Shown here: piece after piece, positions 18,301 to 27,311 of the stretch
Numbering within the stretch: position 1 is the stretch's first letter
How the letters are laid out: every line of letters begins with the position of its first letter
Assembly (NCBI GenBank): GCA_934196725.1
Contig: CAKPWR010000006.1
Coordinates: forward strand, 1 to 58,689
DNA length: 58,689 nt
Reading direction: 5' to 3'
Origin: an uncultured Prevotella sp.
GTDB lineage: Bacteria; Bacteroidota; Bacteroidia; Bacteroidales; Bacteroidaceae
Program-made: the position numbers and the translations under genes
Notes under the pieces: model-generated
The model's input: only the letters and a program-made list of their open reading frames with translations
Databases searched by the model: none
What the model was told of the DNA's origin: nothing

Positions 18301-19332
18301 CGTCATCGGCTGCGCCATCAGCGTACCGTCAGGAATGGCACAGCGCTCGGCTTTCTGCCACTGGCTATCGTCAAAACCAGCCTGGGTCCAGCCCTTCAAC
18401 GCCTGTTCCCTGCGGGCATCATACTCCTCGCCATCATACTCGTTGTTGCTGCGGATAGGACCATCGAAGCTCAACTTCCATGTGTTGTTGGTAGCCCAGG
18501 TTTCAGTCTTTCCGTTCTCATACTCCACCTTCACGTTGATGCGGCATTTCGGATAACCGAAGAAAGGCGTCTTGTAAGCCTTCTCCAGTCGCATCGGAAA
18601 CATTCTGCCGTTGCCCAGTTTGATGGCGATGGCATTCTTCTCAGTCAGGAGCGAAGTGACATCGAACGTATTGTAGTAAATGGTCTTGCGATAATCGGTT
18701 GGTGCAGGCTGCAATGCCTGACTGCCGCCCATACGCTGTCCGTTGACATAAAACTCGTATACACCGAGTCCGGCAACATAAGCCACCGCCCGCTTCACCT
18801 TGCCTTTTGTCGCAAAGTCCTTGCGGATATAGCGTGCTGCCAGTCGGGTATGCATGCCTTTCTGTTCTCCGGGCTGCAGGTCTTCCAATCCAATCCAGGT
18901 ACCGCTCCATTTGGTTTCACCGAGCAGTCCGATGGTAAAGAGCTGCGGTTCGGTCCATTCCGATTTTCCTTTATTGGTAGTGATACGCACCTTCCAGTAA
19001 GCTTGAGCGCCACTCAGCTGTGCCTTGCCCTGATAAGGAATCCACAGCTGTTCATCGCTGTTGCGCTCACCGCTATCCCATAAATCCGCCTCGTTTCTAT
19101 CCAGTTTTTCTCGGGAAGAAGCCACCAGAATCTGATAACTCGTCTGCACCACGCCCTTCCTGTCAGAAGTAATCTGCCAGGAGAAGCGAGGGGTTGATGT
19201 TCCGATGCCCAGAGGATTCACCTGATTCTCCGTCCGCATCTTCACCACGTCAACATGACTGGCTGCGGAAAGCGGAAGTGTTGCCGAAAGCGATGCCGTC
19301 AGCAACACACTCATCAATATATTATTCTTCAT
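15346..19332 (-). CDS. GH78 alpha-L-rhamnosidase fused to a sialidase-like propeller
   Basis: A 1328-residue secreted protein (signal peptide about 1-24). Residues about 25-905 are a complete GH78 rhamnosidase: N-terminal beta-sandwiches, then an (alpha/alpha)6 barrel with MPVDCPQRNERQPWLGD and WELWNGD. Residues about 923-1328 are a BNR/sialidase-fold domain with Asp-box-like motifs (SKDGGKTW, SSDGGDTW, SEDGTHW) and the ending SYPGIIEGKDGKLHCIYTWRR. It also has an unusual insert of about 60 residues after the first blade. GH78 removes terminal alpha-L-rhamnose. The sialidase fold acts on 2-keto-3-deoxy sugars, so the pair fits RG-II chain C, L-Rha-alpha-1,5-Kdo. That pairing is inference. The gene is last in the operon GH95-GH140-GH78, 39 nt behind GH140. 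Confidence 0.85.
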   Translation of the reverse strand: MKNNILMSVLLTASLSATLPLSAASHVDVVKMRTENQVNPLGIGTSTPRFSWQITSDRKGVVQTSYQILVASSREKLDRNEADLWDSGERNSDEQLWIPYQGKAQLSGAQAYWKVRITTNKGKSEWTEPQLFTIGLLGETKWSGTWIGLEDLQPGEQKGMHTRLAARYIRKDFATKGKVKRAVAYVAGLGVYEFYVNGQRMGGSQALQPAPTDYRKTIYYNTFDVTSLLTEKNAIAIKLGNGRMFPMRLEKAYKTPFFGYPKCRINVKVEYENGKTETWATNNTWKLSFDGPIRSNNEYDGEEYDARREQALKGWTQAGFDDSQWQKAERCAIPDGTLMAQPMTGMVEKKFGHPVSLKHRHDTLIVDFGQNMAGWIGFQVRGKQGDTIRVKYAEKLQADGSLYLDNFRNALSEDIYVCNGKENGKSWRPAFSYHGFRYAAITGMKNARKEDFTAYTVSDEMATIGHIETSDTILNKVLKNAWWGIYGNYKGMPVDCPQRNERQPWLGDRTVGSLGESFVFDNERLYSKWMHDICDAQRSDGNIPDVAPAFWNYYTDDVTWPAALPFTCDMLYHQFGNKQPIIDSYPSIRKWINHILAEYTDKNGIITKDKYGDWCVPPEKLELIHSQDPKRKTDGKLIATAYMIRCLQLAEQFANLQGLKEEAKAWADRRSGMIEAFNKQFLTNKAGTSRRPGHVLYPDSIYYGNNTSTANLLALSFGIAPQELRSELIKQVVKGICIDAKEHVNCGVIGISWLLRGLSDNGFPDVAYLLATQRTYPSWGYMAENGATTIWELWNGDKADPKMNSGNHVMLLGDLLTWCYQYLGGIQQKGVNVQQVAEADASVAYKHIVLKPEFSIQNCESVKADYETPYGVVKSQWKKTLQHVDWDITVPCNTTADVYLPDGKVETVGSGDYHYSVEIPTRDAAILKDEFLYDYSGFPSAHASTITQLKNGDLVAAYFGGTFERNPDVCIWVSRKPKGAKTWEKPILAADGVYRLGTPEAKKAGLSGIDEKTTPADKGPIKDGLRRFGVPVGYKYDFRSKSANIKLPANLKRKSCWNPVLYTMPDGEIWLFYKVGATVGDWTGCLVKSKDGGKTWSDPEALPDGFLGPIKNKPEMVNGRLICGSSTENKGWRFHVEILDLKTKKWKYVGPVDAELKPRTDDVDSATVDMLHPIYKEGEKARYIYSIQPSILKLKDGRLQVLMRTHNAKLATSFSSDGGDTWTPVTLLDIENNQSGTDAVTLKDGRHVLIYNNFETLPGTKKGPRTPLSLAISEDGTHWRHLLTLEDSPVNQYSYPGIIEGKDGKLHCIYTWRRQRVAYKEVDLKKIK

Positions 19333-19334
19333 TT

Positions 19335-19368
19335 GAATTCTTCACTCTTCGTTCTTCACTCTTCACTT
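19335..19368. repeat. 34-bp heptad repeat, TTCACTC family
   Basis: GAATTC followed by four 7-mers (TTCACTC TTCGTTC TTCACTC TTCACTT). The same 34-mer occurs at 38882-38915 and 47837-47870, and a rearranged inverted form at 47737-47770. Here it fills the gap between the GH140 stop and the GH78 start. Confidence 0.9.
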
Positions 19369-19371
19369 TAT

Positions 19372-20844
19372 TTATTCATTCAAATCTCTTTTCTTACCAG
19401 CCAGACTCTGGTCTTCTATCATCTTCAGGTCTTTCTTCAGATAGTCCTTGTTGGCATCAATGGCGATGAAAACACCATCGCTGATACCGCGGGTAGCCTT
19501 CTGAGGAGCGAAGGTGATGACCTTGTTGTCAAACGCTCCGATATATTCCAGCTGTCCGTTGGCAGCATCCATCCACCATACGTTCTTTCTGCTGCCCGAA
19601 ACCTTGCGGAGATCGAGTTTCATCGGAACACAGTTGTAATTGTAAACCATCAGATAATCGTTGCCTCGGGTAGCCAGCAGACGGTTATATCTTTCGCCAT
19701 TCTCACTGGCAATAATGCTCTGGTCAGGCACACGCTCAAAGTATGGCAGCGAGAGCATCAGGTTCTTGAGATGCTTCATCTGGTTGAATCCAGGATCGTT
19801 GAGTGCCACATACCAAGGCTTCTCGGCTCCATCACTTCCATAACTGGTAGGATAGCCTGGCTTCAACATCTGCATGATGGCATTATGACCATAGGTATGA
19901 CCGCAGGAACCGGCAAAGACACTCCAGTAGGCATAGCGGCGAACGTCGTAATCCTGCCAGCGCTCCTCGTTAGGATCGTGCAAGCCCTTCGGAATATCCT
20001 CGTAGCTCGGTTCGGCATCGAGCACAGGCTTGATAGGCTTGTATGCCCAGGTAGAATCCACATACATCCAGTTGTCCTCCTCTGTATTGTCTGGGATAGG
20101 ATAATCCTTGTTGCCCATACGCTGGCCATACTTGCGATGACCGCTCTGGAAGGTATGGAAATCGAGCCATTTCGCCTTGCTCCACCATTTGGCAGAAGTA
20201 TATCTGCCACGAGGATGATAGGTCATGAGATGGTTGTGGTCGATGCTCTTGATGCTGGTAGCGAGCGACTCCCACACCTCAGGATGAATATCACCCTGGA
20301 TATCGCCACCCATCACCCAGATGATATTAGGCGAATTCTTATAGCGGTTGGCAAGGAACTTTCCGTATGCCTTAGCCTGCTGTGCATTGATATTCTCAGC
20401 CTTTACCTGAGAACCCCAGATGGTAACCATGCCGATGTAGATGCCGTTCTGTTCGGCAAGTTTGATGATGTAGTCGAGATGATCCCAATAGCTGTAAACA
20501 CCTGCCGGGTCAGCCTTCGACAAATCCCAACCGGCAGGGAGCGACTGCTGACCATAGATATTAAAAGAAGGTGTGCCGTCCATCACCTGGATGAGAACGG
20601 TATTGAATCCCGCTACACGGCATTTCTGCAGATAATACTGTGCCTCGGCTCTATCCAGACGTTCCGGAAGAAGCCAGCCGGTATCACCCAACATGAAGAA
20701 CGGCTGTCCGTTTTCAAACTGCAGGAATCGCTGATTGGCAGAAACCTGTAATTTACCATTAGCCCAAGGCTTTTCGTTTTTTGCGGCAGAGGCTGCGGTA
20801 AAGATTCCGCAAGCCAGCGCCAATGTTATCATTATTTTTTTCAT
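19372..20844 (-). CDS. GH140 apiosidase (RG-II backbone-apiose cleavage)
   Basis: A 490-residue secreted enzyme with a signal peptide ending TAASA (residue 20). A DUF4038-type TIM barrel spans about 30-375 and a small beta-sandwich about 385-470 (YNRLLATRGNDYLMVYNYN). Candidate catalytic residues are Asp181 in WVMGGDIQGD and Glu278 in LDAEPSYED. Their spacing of 97 matches the catalytic pair I recall for B. thetaiotaomicron BT1012 (GH140). GH140 hydrolyses the bond between the galacturonan backbone and the apiose that anchors chains A and B, releasing whole side chains. It lies between GH95 (43 nt upstream) and GH78-sialidase in one operon. Confidence 0.88.
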   Translation of the reverse strand: MKKIMITLALACGIFTAASAAKNEKPWANGKLQVSANQRFLQFENGQPFFMLGDTGWLLPERLDRAEAQYYLQKCRVAGFNTVLIQVMDGTPSFNIYGQQSLPAGWDLSKADPAGVYSYWDHLDYIIKLAEQNGIYIGMVTIWGSQVKAENINAQQAKAYGKFLANRYKNSPNIIWVMGGDIQGDIHPEVWESLATSIKSIDHNHLMTYHPRGRYTSAKWWSKAKWLDFHTFQSGHRKYGQRMGNKDYPIPDNTEEDNWMYVDSTWAYKPIKPVLDAEPSYEDIPKGLHDPNEERWQDYDVRRYAYWSVFAGSCGHTYGHNAIMQMLKPGYPTSYGSDGAEKPWYVALNDPGFNQMKHLKNLMLSLPYFERVPDQSIIASENGERYNRLLATRGNDYLMVYNYNCVPMKLDLRKVSGSRKNVWWMDAANGQLEYIGAFDNKVITFAPQKATRGISDGVFIAIDANKDYLKKDLKMIEDQSLAGKKRDLNE

Positions 20845-20887
20845 TTTCTAAAGGAGTTTTGATGTTAAGGAGTTTATACCCATATTT

Positions 20888-23368
20888 TTAAATCAATCGG
20901 ATGGTCTCTCCCTTTCGTGTAGTGATGTCATAGGTATTTGCCTTTGGCAACACCACCTTGTTGAGTTTCACTTCTGAATGGTTTTGCATCTGTGGCTGTT
21001 CGAAGGCTGAAAAGAGCGGATTCGGATTCTTGCCCTTGGCTGATTTCATACCCTTGATGCCCTTTAACCGGTTGCCTGCCGGCAGACGGAGACGAAGGTT
21101 GCCACCGAGGGTAGAACGGATCTTGAGCGACGTGATTCTGCCATTCTTCCATGCCAGTTCCTCGATGAGGAAACCACCTCTCGTGCGGAGCCCCTGTATC
21201 TTTCCTTCTGCCTTCCAGGCATCAGGAAGAGCCGGCAGAATATTGACACATCCGTCATGGCTCTGCATCAGCATCTCGGCGATACCGGCAGTACAGCCGA
21301 AGTTGCCATCTATCTGGAATGGTGGATGCGCATCGAAGAGATTGCGATAGGTTCCACCCTTTTTCTTGTTCAATCCATAGGCGAGGAAGTGGTCATCGGT
21401 CAGGGTCAACTGGTTGTGAATCAGTTTATAGGCGTGATTACCATCCAGAAGACGAGCCCAGAGACAAACCTTCCATCCCATCGACCAACCTGTACTCGGG
21501 TCGCCACGATGTATGAGCGAAGTACGAGCAGCATCGAAGAGTTCCGGGGTCTTCTCCGGTGTAATCTGGTTACCTGGATAGAGCGCATAGAGATGACTCA
21601 CATGGCGATGATTATCCTGAGGATCATCCCAGTCCTTGATCCATTCCTGCAACTGTCCCCACTTGCCAATCTGCATCGGTGCCATCTTTCCCAAAACTTC
21701 CTTCAGATGAGCAGCATATCCGGCATCTTCGCCCAGGATTTCGCTCGCTCTGATAACGGTAGAGAAGAGTTCGTGGAGCAATTCATTATCCATCGTAGTG
21801 CCATAGCTCATCGCTATCTTTCCATCCTTGGAAGGATGAGTATTTTCAGGACTCACAGCTGGCGAAATCACGAGCCATCCATGCTCAGGCTCCGGTATCA
21901 GCATCTCATCGAGGAAAGTGGCTGCCCCCTTCATTATAGGATAAGCCTTGCGCAGAAATTCCTTGTCACCACTATAGAGATAATGTTGCCAGAGATGGGA
22001 TGATACCCAGGCACCACCGGTCATCCACATGCCTGATGCTGCCTTGTCAATACCGCCGGTCACTCGCCAGATATCGGTATTGTGATGCAATACCCAACCG
22101 TTCTTTCCATACATGGTCTGAGCTGATTCCTTTCCGGTTTCGCTTACCTCACGAATCAACCGGAAGAGCGGTTCATTGAGTTCGGAGAGGTTGGTCATCT
22201 CTGATGGCCAGTAGTTCATCTCCATGTTGATGTTGGTGGTATACTTGCTGTCCCATGACGGGAACATCTTATCGTTCCAGATGCCCTGCAGATTAGCTGG
22301 CTGTGTGCCTGGCTGCGAACTGCATATCAGGAGGTATCTGCCGAAGGCATAATAAGTGGCTACGAGATAGTTGTCATCCTGCTTGGCAAAACGGATAAGG
22401 CGCTCATCGGTAGGCAGATTCTGATATTTGTCGGCACCCAACCAGAGCGAGTTGCGATGCATCATGCTTTGGAATTTAGCTACATGCTGCGCCATCTGTT
22501 CTCGGGCATCCTTCGCCATGGCTGTATGGAGAGCCTGCTTGCTGCGCTCCACCTCATTGCCGGTGATATCCTTGTAGTTAACGAAGTTGGTGGCGATGGA
22601 GATATAGAGTACGGCTTCATCGGCATTCTTCACGCTGACCACACCGTCTCTGCAGGTCTTCGCAGCCTCGCCGCCCTTGACCTGAGCCGCCATTCTGCCC
22701 ATGAATCTCACCTTTCCCTTCAGACCTTCGTGCTTGGCAGCCACTCCTTCGAGGGTAGCTTCCTCGCCATCGGTACGGATGATGACATCATCGTGAGGAG
22801 AAGTGAAGTTAGCATTGAAGGTGATGCTATGAGGCTTGTTGGCGGTGAATCTTACCATCACTACGTTATCGGCAAAAGAGGTGATGACCTCGCGCTGATA
22901 GGTGACGCCATGGGCAGACCAACGGGTAAGACAGCGGGCTGAATCCAGACTCAGTTCACGATAATACTGGGAATAGCCATCCATCCCGGGAGCCGAGATA
23001 TAGACATCGCCGAAAGGTTCGTAAGGCATTCCGAAGTTGGTATTCGACATGATTTTCTCGGTACACATATCCTGTGCCTTACGATATTCCCCCTGCCAGA
23101 TGAGGTTCTGCACAACAGGAAGAGCTGCCTTGGCATGAGGATTGGCATTCTTGTTAGGCTGTCCTGCCCAGATGGTTTCCTCGTTCAGCTGCAGACGTTC
23201 AGTGGCTGGAATGCCATATACCATGGCACCCAAACGGCCATTACCCAAAGGCAAGGCATCGGTCCAGACCAGCGCCGGTTTGTCGTACCAGAGCTTATAC
23301 GCTTGTGCTGTAGCCTGCAAGGAGAGGCAAGCCAGACAGCATAGTGTGATGGTTCTTAAGATTTTCAT
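20888..23368 (-). CDS. GH95 alpha-L-galactosidase/alpha-L-fucosidase
   Basis: An 826-residue secreted enzyme (signal peptide about 1-22, LQATAQA). The GH95 order is present: N-terminal super-sandwich beginning [21 protein letters not shown] with the signature [11 protein letters not shown], an (alpha/alpha)6 barrel with NLQGIWND and [12 protein letters not shown], then a C-terminal sandwich. GH95 is an inverting family acting on alpha-L-fucose or alpha-L-galactose. In RG-II loci the GH95 (BT1010 in B. thetaiotaomicron, from memory) removes terminal L-galactose from glucuronic acid on chain A, which is the likeliest role here. It is first in its operon, preceded by an ECF-like promoter at 23402-23431. 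Confidence 0.88.
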   Translation of the reverse strand: MKILRTITLCCLACLSLQATAQAYKLWYDKPALVWTDALPLGNGRLGAMVYGIPATERLQLNEETIWAGQPNKNANPHAKAALPVVQNLIWQGEYRKAQDMCTEKIMSNTNFGMPYEPFGDVYISAPGMDGYSQYYRELSLDSARCLTRWSAHGVTYQREVITSFADNVVMVRFTANKPHSITFNANFTSPHDDVIIRTDGEEATLEGVAAKHEGLKGKVRFMGRMAAQVKGGEAAKTCRDGVVSVKNADEAVLYISIATNFVNYKDITGNEVERSKQALHTAMAKDAREQMAQHVAKFQSMMHRNSLWLGADKYQNLPTDERLIRFAKQDDNYLVATYYAFGRYLLICSSQPGTQPANLQGIWNDKMFPSWDSKYTTNINMEMNYWPSEMTNLSELNEPLFRLIREVSETGKESAQTMYGKNGWVLHHNTDIWRVTGGIDKAASGMWMTGGAWVSSHLWQHYLYSGDKEFLRKAYPIMKGAATFLDEMLIPEPEHGWLVISPAVSPENTHPSKDGKIAMSYGTTMDNELLHELFSTVIRASEILGEDAGYAAHLKEVLGKMAPMQIGKWGQLQEWIKDWDDPQDNHRHVSHLYALYPGNQITPEKTPELFDAARTSLIHRGDPSTGWSMGWKVCLWARLLDGNHAYKLIHNQLTLTDDHFLAYGLNKKKGGTYRNLFDAHPPFQIDGNFGCTAGIAEMLMQSHDGCVNILPALPDAWKAEGKIQGLRTRGGFLIEELAWKNGRITSLKIRSTLGGNLRLRLPAGNRLKGIKGMKSAKGKNPNPLFSAFEQPQMQNHSEVKLNKVVLPKANTYDITTRKGETIRLI

Positions 23369-23401
23369 TTGTTTTTGTTTTAATCGATTAAACTATTTTA
23401 T

Positions 23402-23431
23402 TTATAGACGCAAAAGAACCGCCTTTGTCGT
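23402..23431 (-). promoter_or_regulatory. ECF-like promoter of the GH95 operon (weaker match)
   Basis: CGTCTATAA (23410-23402) is well conserved; the upstream half reads ACGACAAAG (23431-23423) instead of GTTACAAAA. The GTTAC-equivalent to CGTC distance is still 16 nt. Confidence 0.5.
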
Positions 23432-23446
23432 CAGAAGAACCGAAAA

Positions 23447-23481
23447 AGACCTCACGCCATTTTAAAAACGACATGAGGTCT
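23447..23481 (-). terminator. Intrinsic terminator behind the esterase gene
   Basis: AGACCTCA (23447-23454) pairs with TGAGGTCT (23474-23481). On the minus strand the stem is followed by a T-rich run. It lies 21 nt after the esterase stop. Confidence 0.65.
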
Positions 23482-23502
23482 GCTTTATTATCTTCTGATT
23501 TA

Positions 23503-24840
23503 TTATTTAATAACCGATTGGAGAACTTCCGGTTTTTCAACCTTCACTTTGCTTTCATCCAATTTGCTGCGGTCCAACCCGAAGACACGGATGAAGAAAT
23601 CGTAGTTTGCCTGGCGCTTGTTGATGCCATAATCATGACGTTCCTTAGGCAGATGCACATTGGTTACTTGCTCCTTGGCACTATACATATTATATATATA
23701 CTGCAGATATGGATATTCGAGGGTTGGAACAGAGGCTGTCCAATCGCCACCATCGCTCACTACCAACAATGGCTTAGGTGCAAAGAAAGCCATCAACTCG
23801 GCATTACACGTACCATGTCCCGCCAACTGGATAGGTTTGCCACTCTCACATGGACAACCGCCATCAAAATGAGAAGCAAGATTCACCGTAGGGGCTGCTG
23901 CCGTAATTCGGTCGTCGAGTACCGTCAGCAGGACAGTATGCGTACCACCACCGCTGCCACCATTCGCTCCGATGCGCGATTTATCCACATCCTTGCGATG
24001 ATTCCACATATAATCGAGCAATACCTCTGCATTCAGAGCCTGAATCACATGGGCACGGTCGGTCTGATGCGAATTCTTGCCATATTCAGCCTCACTCTGT
24101 CCCCAGCCATACAGGTCGAAATCTACACAGATAGCACCCATCCTTGCCAAGGTTCCAAGGCGCTGCTGCTCATCGGCACGGTATCTGCCACCTCCGAAAT
24201 GACCATCAGGACAGATGATCAAAGGATGCTTGCCCTTCTTGGCTGGCGTATAGATGGAACCGAAGACATGCTCGCCAGGCAAGGTCTCGATGCAGATATT
24301 CTGAACCGTATAACCATCATACCGGCGTACCTTACCGAGAATCGGCTTCTTATGAACCAGGGAATCCATATAGCGGTCGATGCCCAGGATGCGGCGCACC
24401 TCCTTGCGTACAGAATCCTTGCGTGCTTCAAACTGTTCCCGGTTCTGGTAGAGAGTCTTGAGATAAGCAAGCATCTGCTCACCCTCTTCGGTATGGCGAC
24501 GGGGATATTCATAAGGCTTGATCTTATATACATTACCATTCTGCTTCCACCAGTTGAAGTCGAAATACTTGCAGATATTCGTCAGGGTTTCCTCCAGCGA
24601 ATAGGGCTTGATGCGGAAATCGGCATAAGGCAACTGCTTGCCGATGGTATCCACATTATATTTAAAGCGAACACCCCAACGCTGCGATACGTCCTGCATC
24701 ACATCGTGAAGACTGCGGGTGAAATGCCCCTGATAACTGTTCTGAGCATCAGCCTTTGGCTGGTTACCGTTATCTTGCGCACTTGCCGACAAAGACATGC
24801 TTGCCGCGATAAGTGCCGTCATTATGTTCTGTTTCATCAT
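23503..24840 (-). CDS. STN domain-alpha/beta-hydrolase, pectin methylesterase-like
   Basis: A 445-residue protein with a signal peptide (about 1-21, SLSASAQ). Residues about 40-107 look like an STN (secretin/TonB short N-terminal) domain (SLHDVMQDVSQRWGVRFKYN). Residues about 150-430 are an alpha/beta-hydrolase: nucleophile Ser296 in GGSGGG, His402 in ERHDYG, and an acid residue probably in VSDGGDW. Position and fold recall B. thetaiotaomicron BT1017, reported as a pectin methylesterase needed for RG-II use. That would make removal of methyl esters from the galacturonan its role. An acetylesterase is the alternative. Its start codon lies 71 nt inside the upstream GH78 gene, in another frame. 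Confidence 0.75.
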   Translation of the reverse strand: MMKQNIMTALIAASMSLSASAQDNGNQPKADAQNSYQGHFTRSLHDVMQDVSQRWGVRFKYNVDTIGKQLPYADFRIKPYSLEETLTNICKYFDFNWWKQNGNVYKIKPYEYPRRHTEEGEQMLAYLKTLYQNREQFEARKDSVRKEVRRILGIDRYMDSLVHKKPILGKVRRYDGYTVQNICIETLPGEHVFGSIYTPAKKGKHPLIICPDGHFGGGRYRADEQQRLGTLARMGAICVDFDLYGWGQSEAEYGKNSHQTDRAHVIQALNAEVLLDYMWNHRKDVDKSRIGANGGSGGGTHTVLLTVLDDRITAAAPTVNLASHFDGGCPCESGKPIQLAGHGTCNAELMAFFAPKPLLVVSDGGDWTASVPTLEYPYLQYIYNMYSAKEQVTNVHLPKERHDYGINKRQANYDFFIRVFGLDRSKLDESKVKVEKPEVLQSVIK

Positions 24841-27298
24841 AATCTATCTTGATTTCGTATTCTATATCATTATCGGTATCTACCGTTACCTCTATTTTAC
24901 CATCAGCCAATTTCTTCCAAGCCACGGCAATCTGTTTGCCATCGCTGAGTCGGGTACTTCCCTTAGCCCAGGTCAAGTCGCCCATCGGCTGAGGAGCGAT
25001 AATGAGTCTGCCCTGCTCTATGCGGATGCCCACAATATCCGGCAGGAAATGGTTGTTGATATGCGCCATCATGAAATGGTTCATCGAAGCACCCATCTCC
25101 GGATTCCACTGTTCGGTGAGCGTGGTCATTCCCTTCTTGATCTGGAAGCCGTAGCCCGGCACATCATCATGCGCCAGCATCTTGTACCAGAGGTCGGCAT
25201 ATCCGTTTCTGAGCAATGCCTGGAAGAGGTAGCGGTTGCCCACATCACCGGTTGTCAGGCGGTCGTGATGCGCATGAATGTCATCTACCAGATGCTGGAG
25301 AACCTGCTTGCGATACTGGGATGGAACCATGCCCAGCGCCAAAGGAATGGCATTGGAAGCCTGACTTCCCGAACCATAATATACCTTTTCTATAGTATTC
25401 TTTTCTACTGCATCCTTTACTACAGCATCCGAAGAAGATTTCTCAGAAGATGCAACCTTCTTAATATGCAGGAATTCCTTCTGGAAAGCCTGCAGGATTT
25501 CAGAAGCCAGAATGGCATATCGGTTGGCTTCGGCTGTCTTTCCGCTCATTGCCGCAGCCTTCTGTGTCAGTTTCACCCACTGATAATAATGGGCTGTAGA
25601 TACCAGCGGCATCGGGGTATTCTGAGAGAAACCCGAACGACCCTTTCCGTAATCATACCAGTCACCCAAACCCTGTTTCAGTATACGGCAACTGTCCTTA
25701 CTCTGGAGATAATCCACATAGCGGAACATCTGCGGTGCATATTTCTTCACCATCCGGTCGTCACCGTAATGCTGCTGATAAAGGAATGGAAGCGCTACCA
25801 GGGCACCGCCCCACTCTGGTGATTCAGCAAACGGGTCGAGCCACTTGCCCTTGAAGTAGATATACTCAGGAGCGGTAGTAGGAACGGCACCATTGGCATG
25901 CTGGGCATCGGCGATATTCTGCAGCGTCTGCTCTATCATCGAGCGACAGTCGTAATTGTATACCAATCCCTCGCCATTGAGCCAATCCTGCTCCAGCCAA
26001 CCGAGTTTCTCACGATGAGGACAGTCGGTCCAGACTGCCTGCCAGTTGCTTCGGATGGCACGGTCGATAATCTGATAAGCACGGTTAAACATCGGATTAG
26101 AACATTCGAAACTGCCAATCTTCGGAGCAGAATTATAGACGAAGCACGACTGGATATCCTCTATCACTGGCTTGCCATCAGGATTCTCATCACCCTTCAT
26201 TACGGCACCTTCCACCTGGATATAGCGATAACCATAATAGGTGAAATGCGGATGCCAAGTCTCGATGCGCTTGCCGTCAGCCGACTTCTCGCCCTTTCCG
26301 CTGAGCGTATAAGTAAGATAGTAAGGACTGCCCGATTGTTTCTGGTTGCAGGTTCCCTGTGCGGTTAGGGTCTCGGAGGGATAGAGCCGTACCTGCTGTC
26401 CTACCTTTCCACTAACCTTGATCTGTGGGAAACCTGCGAGATTCTGTCCCATATCCAGCACGAAGGTTCCTGCCGGAATAGGATGTTTGGCATTGGAAGC
26501 CTTGGCGATTTGCTGAGGAGTGAGCTGATGACGGCTCTTCACACCGAAGTATTCCATCATCTTCACCGGCTGTGCCATCTGCTGGCGCAGAATGCCACGA
26601 GGTCCCTTCTGTATCACCACCGGTTTCCAGGAAGGCGTGATGCGGGCATCCTCGTCTTCACCACCATAGATACTGTTGAAGGTGATGCTGCTAGGCGAAT
26701 ATTTCCATGAGTCATCGCTGACGATGCAGACGGTTCTGCCATTCTTCAGTTCTATTTCGAGCGAACAGTAGAGCGTAGGAGGACCATAGGAAACCTTCAT
26801 CTTGGTGTATCTTCCACCCTGCTCATTATAGAATCCGTTGCCCAGCAATACCGAAAGTTGGTTCTTGCCTTTCTTCAACAACGCAGTCACATCGTAAATA
26901 TTATAAAAGACGGTCTTGTCGTAATCGCTCCACAGAGGGGCGAAAACGGCATCCGTCACCTTCTGCCGGTTGATGCTGAGCTCATAGAAACCCAGTCCCA
27001 CAATCTTCATCGTTGCCTTGCGGACATCAGCCGGGAGTTTCATTTCTTTCTTCAGCCAGATGCTTTGTCTTGACAATGGAGCCGTAGCCTTCCAGTCTGG
27101 TTTTCCCTTGGCATTCACCGTTCCCGTTCCTACATAATCTCGGTTACTCGGAATGTGCGCATCCTCATCGGTTATCGCTCCAATCCATTGTGGCTGAGGC
27201 GCTTCATTATCCGCCTTAAAAGCAACAGACTTTTGAGCATGAATCTGCATCATGCCCAAAAGTCCTATCAGTATCAATAAATATTTTCTCTGTTTCAT
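24770..27298 (-). CDS. GH78 alpha-L-rhamnosidase
   Basis: An 842-residue secreted enzyme (signal peptide 1-22, MMQIHAQ). It shows the standard GH78 layout: N-terminal sandwiches with TMKIVGLGFYELSINRQKV and YEDEDARI-like GGEDEDARITP, an (alpha/alpha)6 catalytic barrel with VWTDCPHREKLGWLEQ and LTEQWNPEMGASMNHFM, then a C-terminal beta-sandwich. It should remove terminal alpha-L-rhamnose, most likely from RG-II chain B; chain C is covered by the other GH78. It starts 13 nt after the giant fusion gene and overlaps the following esterase gene by 71 nt, so the three are co-transcribed and probably translationally coupled. Confidence 0.9.
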   Translation of the reverse strand: MKQRKYLLILIGLLGMMQIHAQKSVAFKADNEAPQPQWIGAITDEDAHIPSNRDYVGTGTVNAKGKPDWKATAPLSRQSIWLKKEMKLPADVRKATMKIVGLGFYELSINRQKVTDAVFAPLWSDYDKTVFYNIYDVTALLKKGKNQLSVLLGNGFYNEQGGRYTKMKVSYGPPTLYCSLEIELKNGRTVCIVSDDSWKYSPSSITFNSIYGGEDEDARITPSWKPVVIQKGPRGILRQQMAQPVKMMEYFGVKSRHQLTPQQIAKASNAKHPIPAGTFVLDMGQNLAGFPQIKVSGKVGQQVRLYPSETLTAQGTCNQKQSGSPYYLTYTLSGKGEKSADGKRIETWHPHFTYYGYRYIQVEGAVMKGDENPDGKPVIEDIQSCFVYNSAPKIGSFECSNPMFNRAYQIIDRAIRSNWQAVWTDCPHREKLGWLEQDWLNGEGLVYNYDCRSMIEQTLQNIADAQHANGAVPTTAPEYIYFKGKWLDPFAESPEWGGALVALPFLYQQHYGDDRMVKKYAPQMFRYVDYLQSKDSCRILKQGLGDWYDYGKGRSGFSQNTPMPLVSTAHYYQWVKLTQKAAAMSGKTAEANRYAILASEILQAFQKEFLHIKKVASSEKSSSDAVVKDAVEKNTIEKVYYGSGSQASNAIPLALGMVPSQYRKQVLQHLVDDIHAHHDRLTTGDVGNRYLFQALLRNGYADLWYKMLAHDDVPGYGFQIKKGMTTLTEQWNPEMGASMNHFMMAHINNHFLPDIVGIRIEQGRLIIAPQPMGDLTWAKGSTRLSDGKQIAVAWKKLADGKIEVTVDTDNDIEYEIKIDYDETEHNDGTYRGKHVFVGKCAR

Positions 27299-27311
27299 AT
27301 CTTATTCTACA

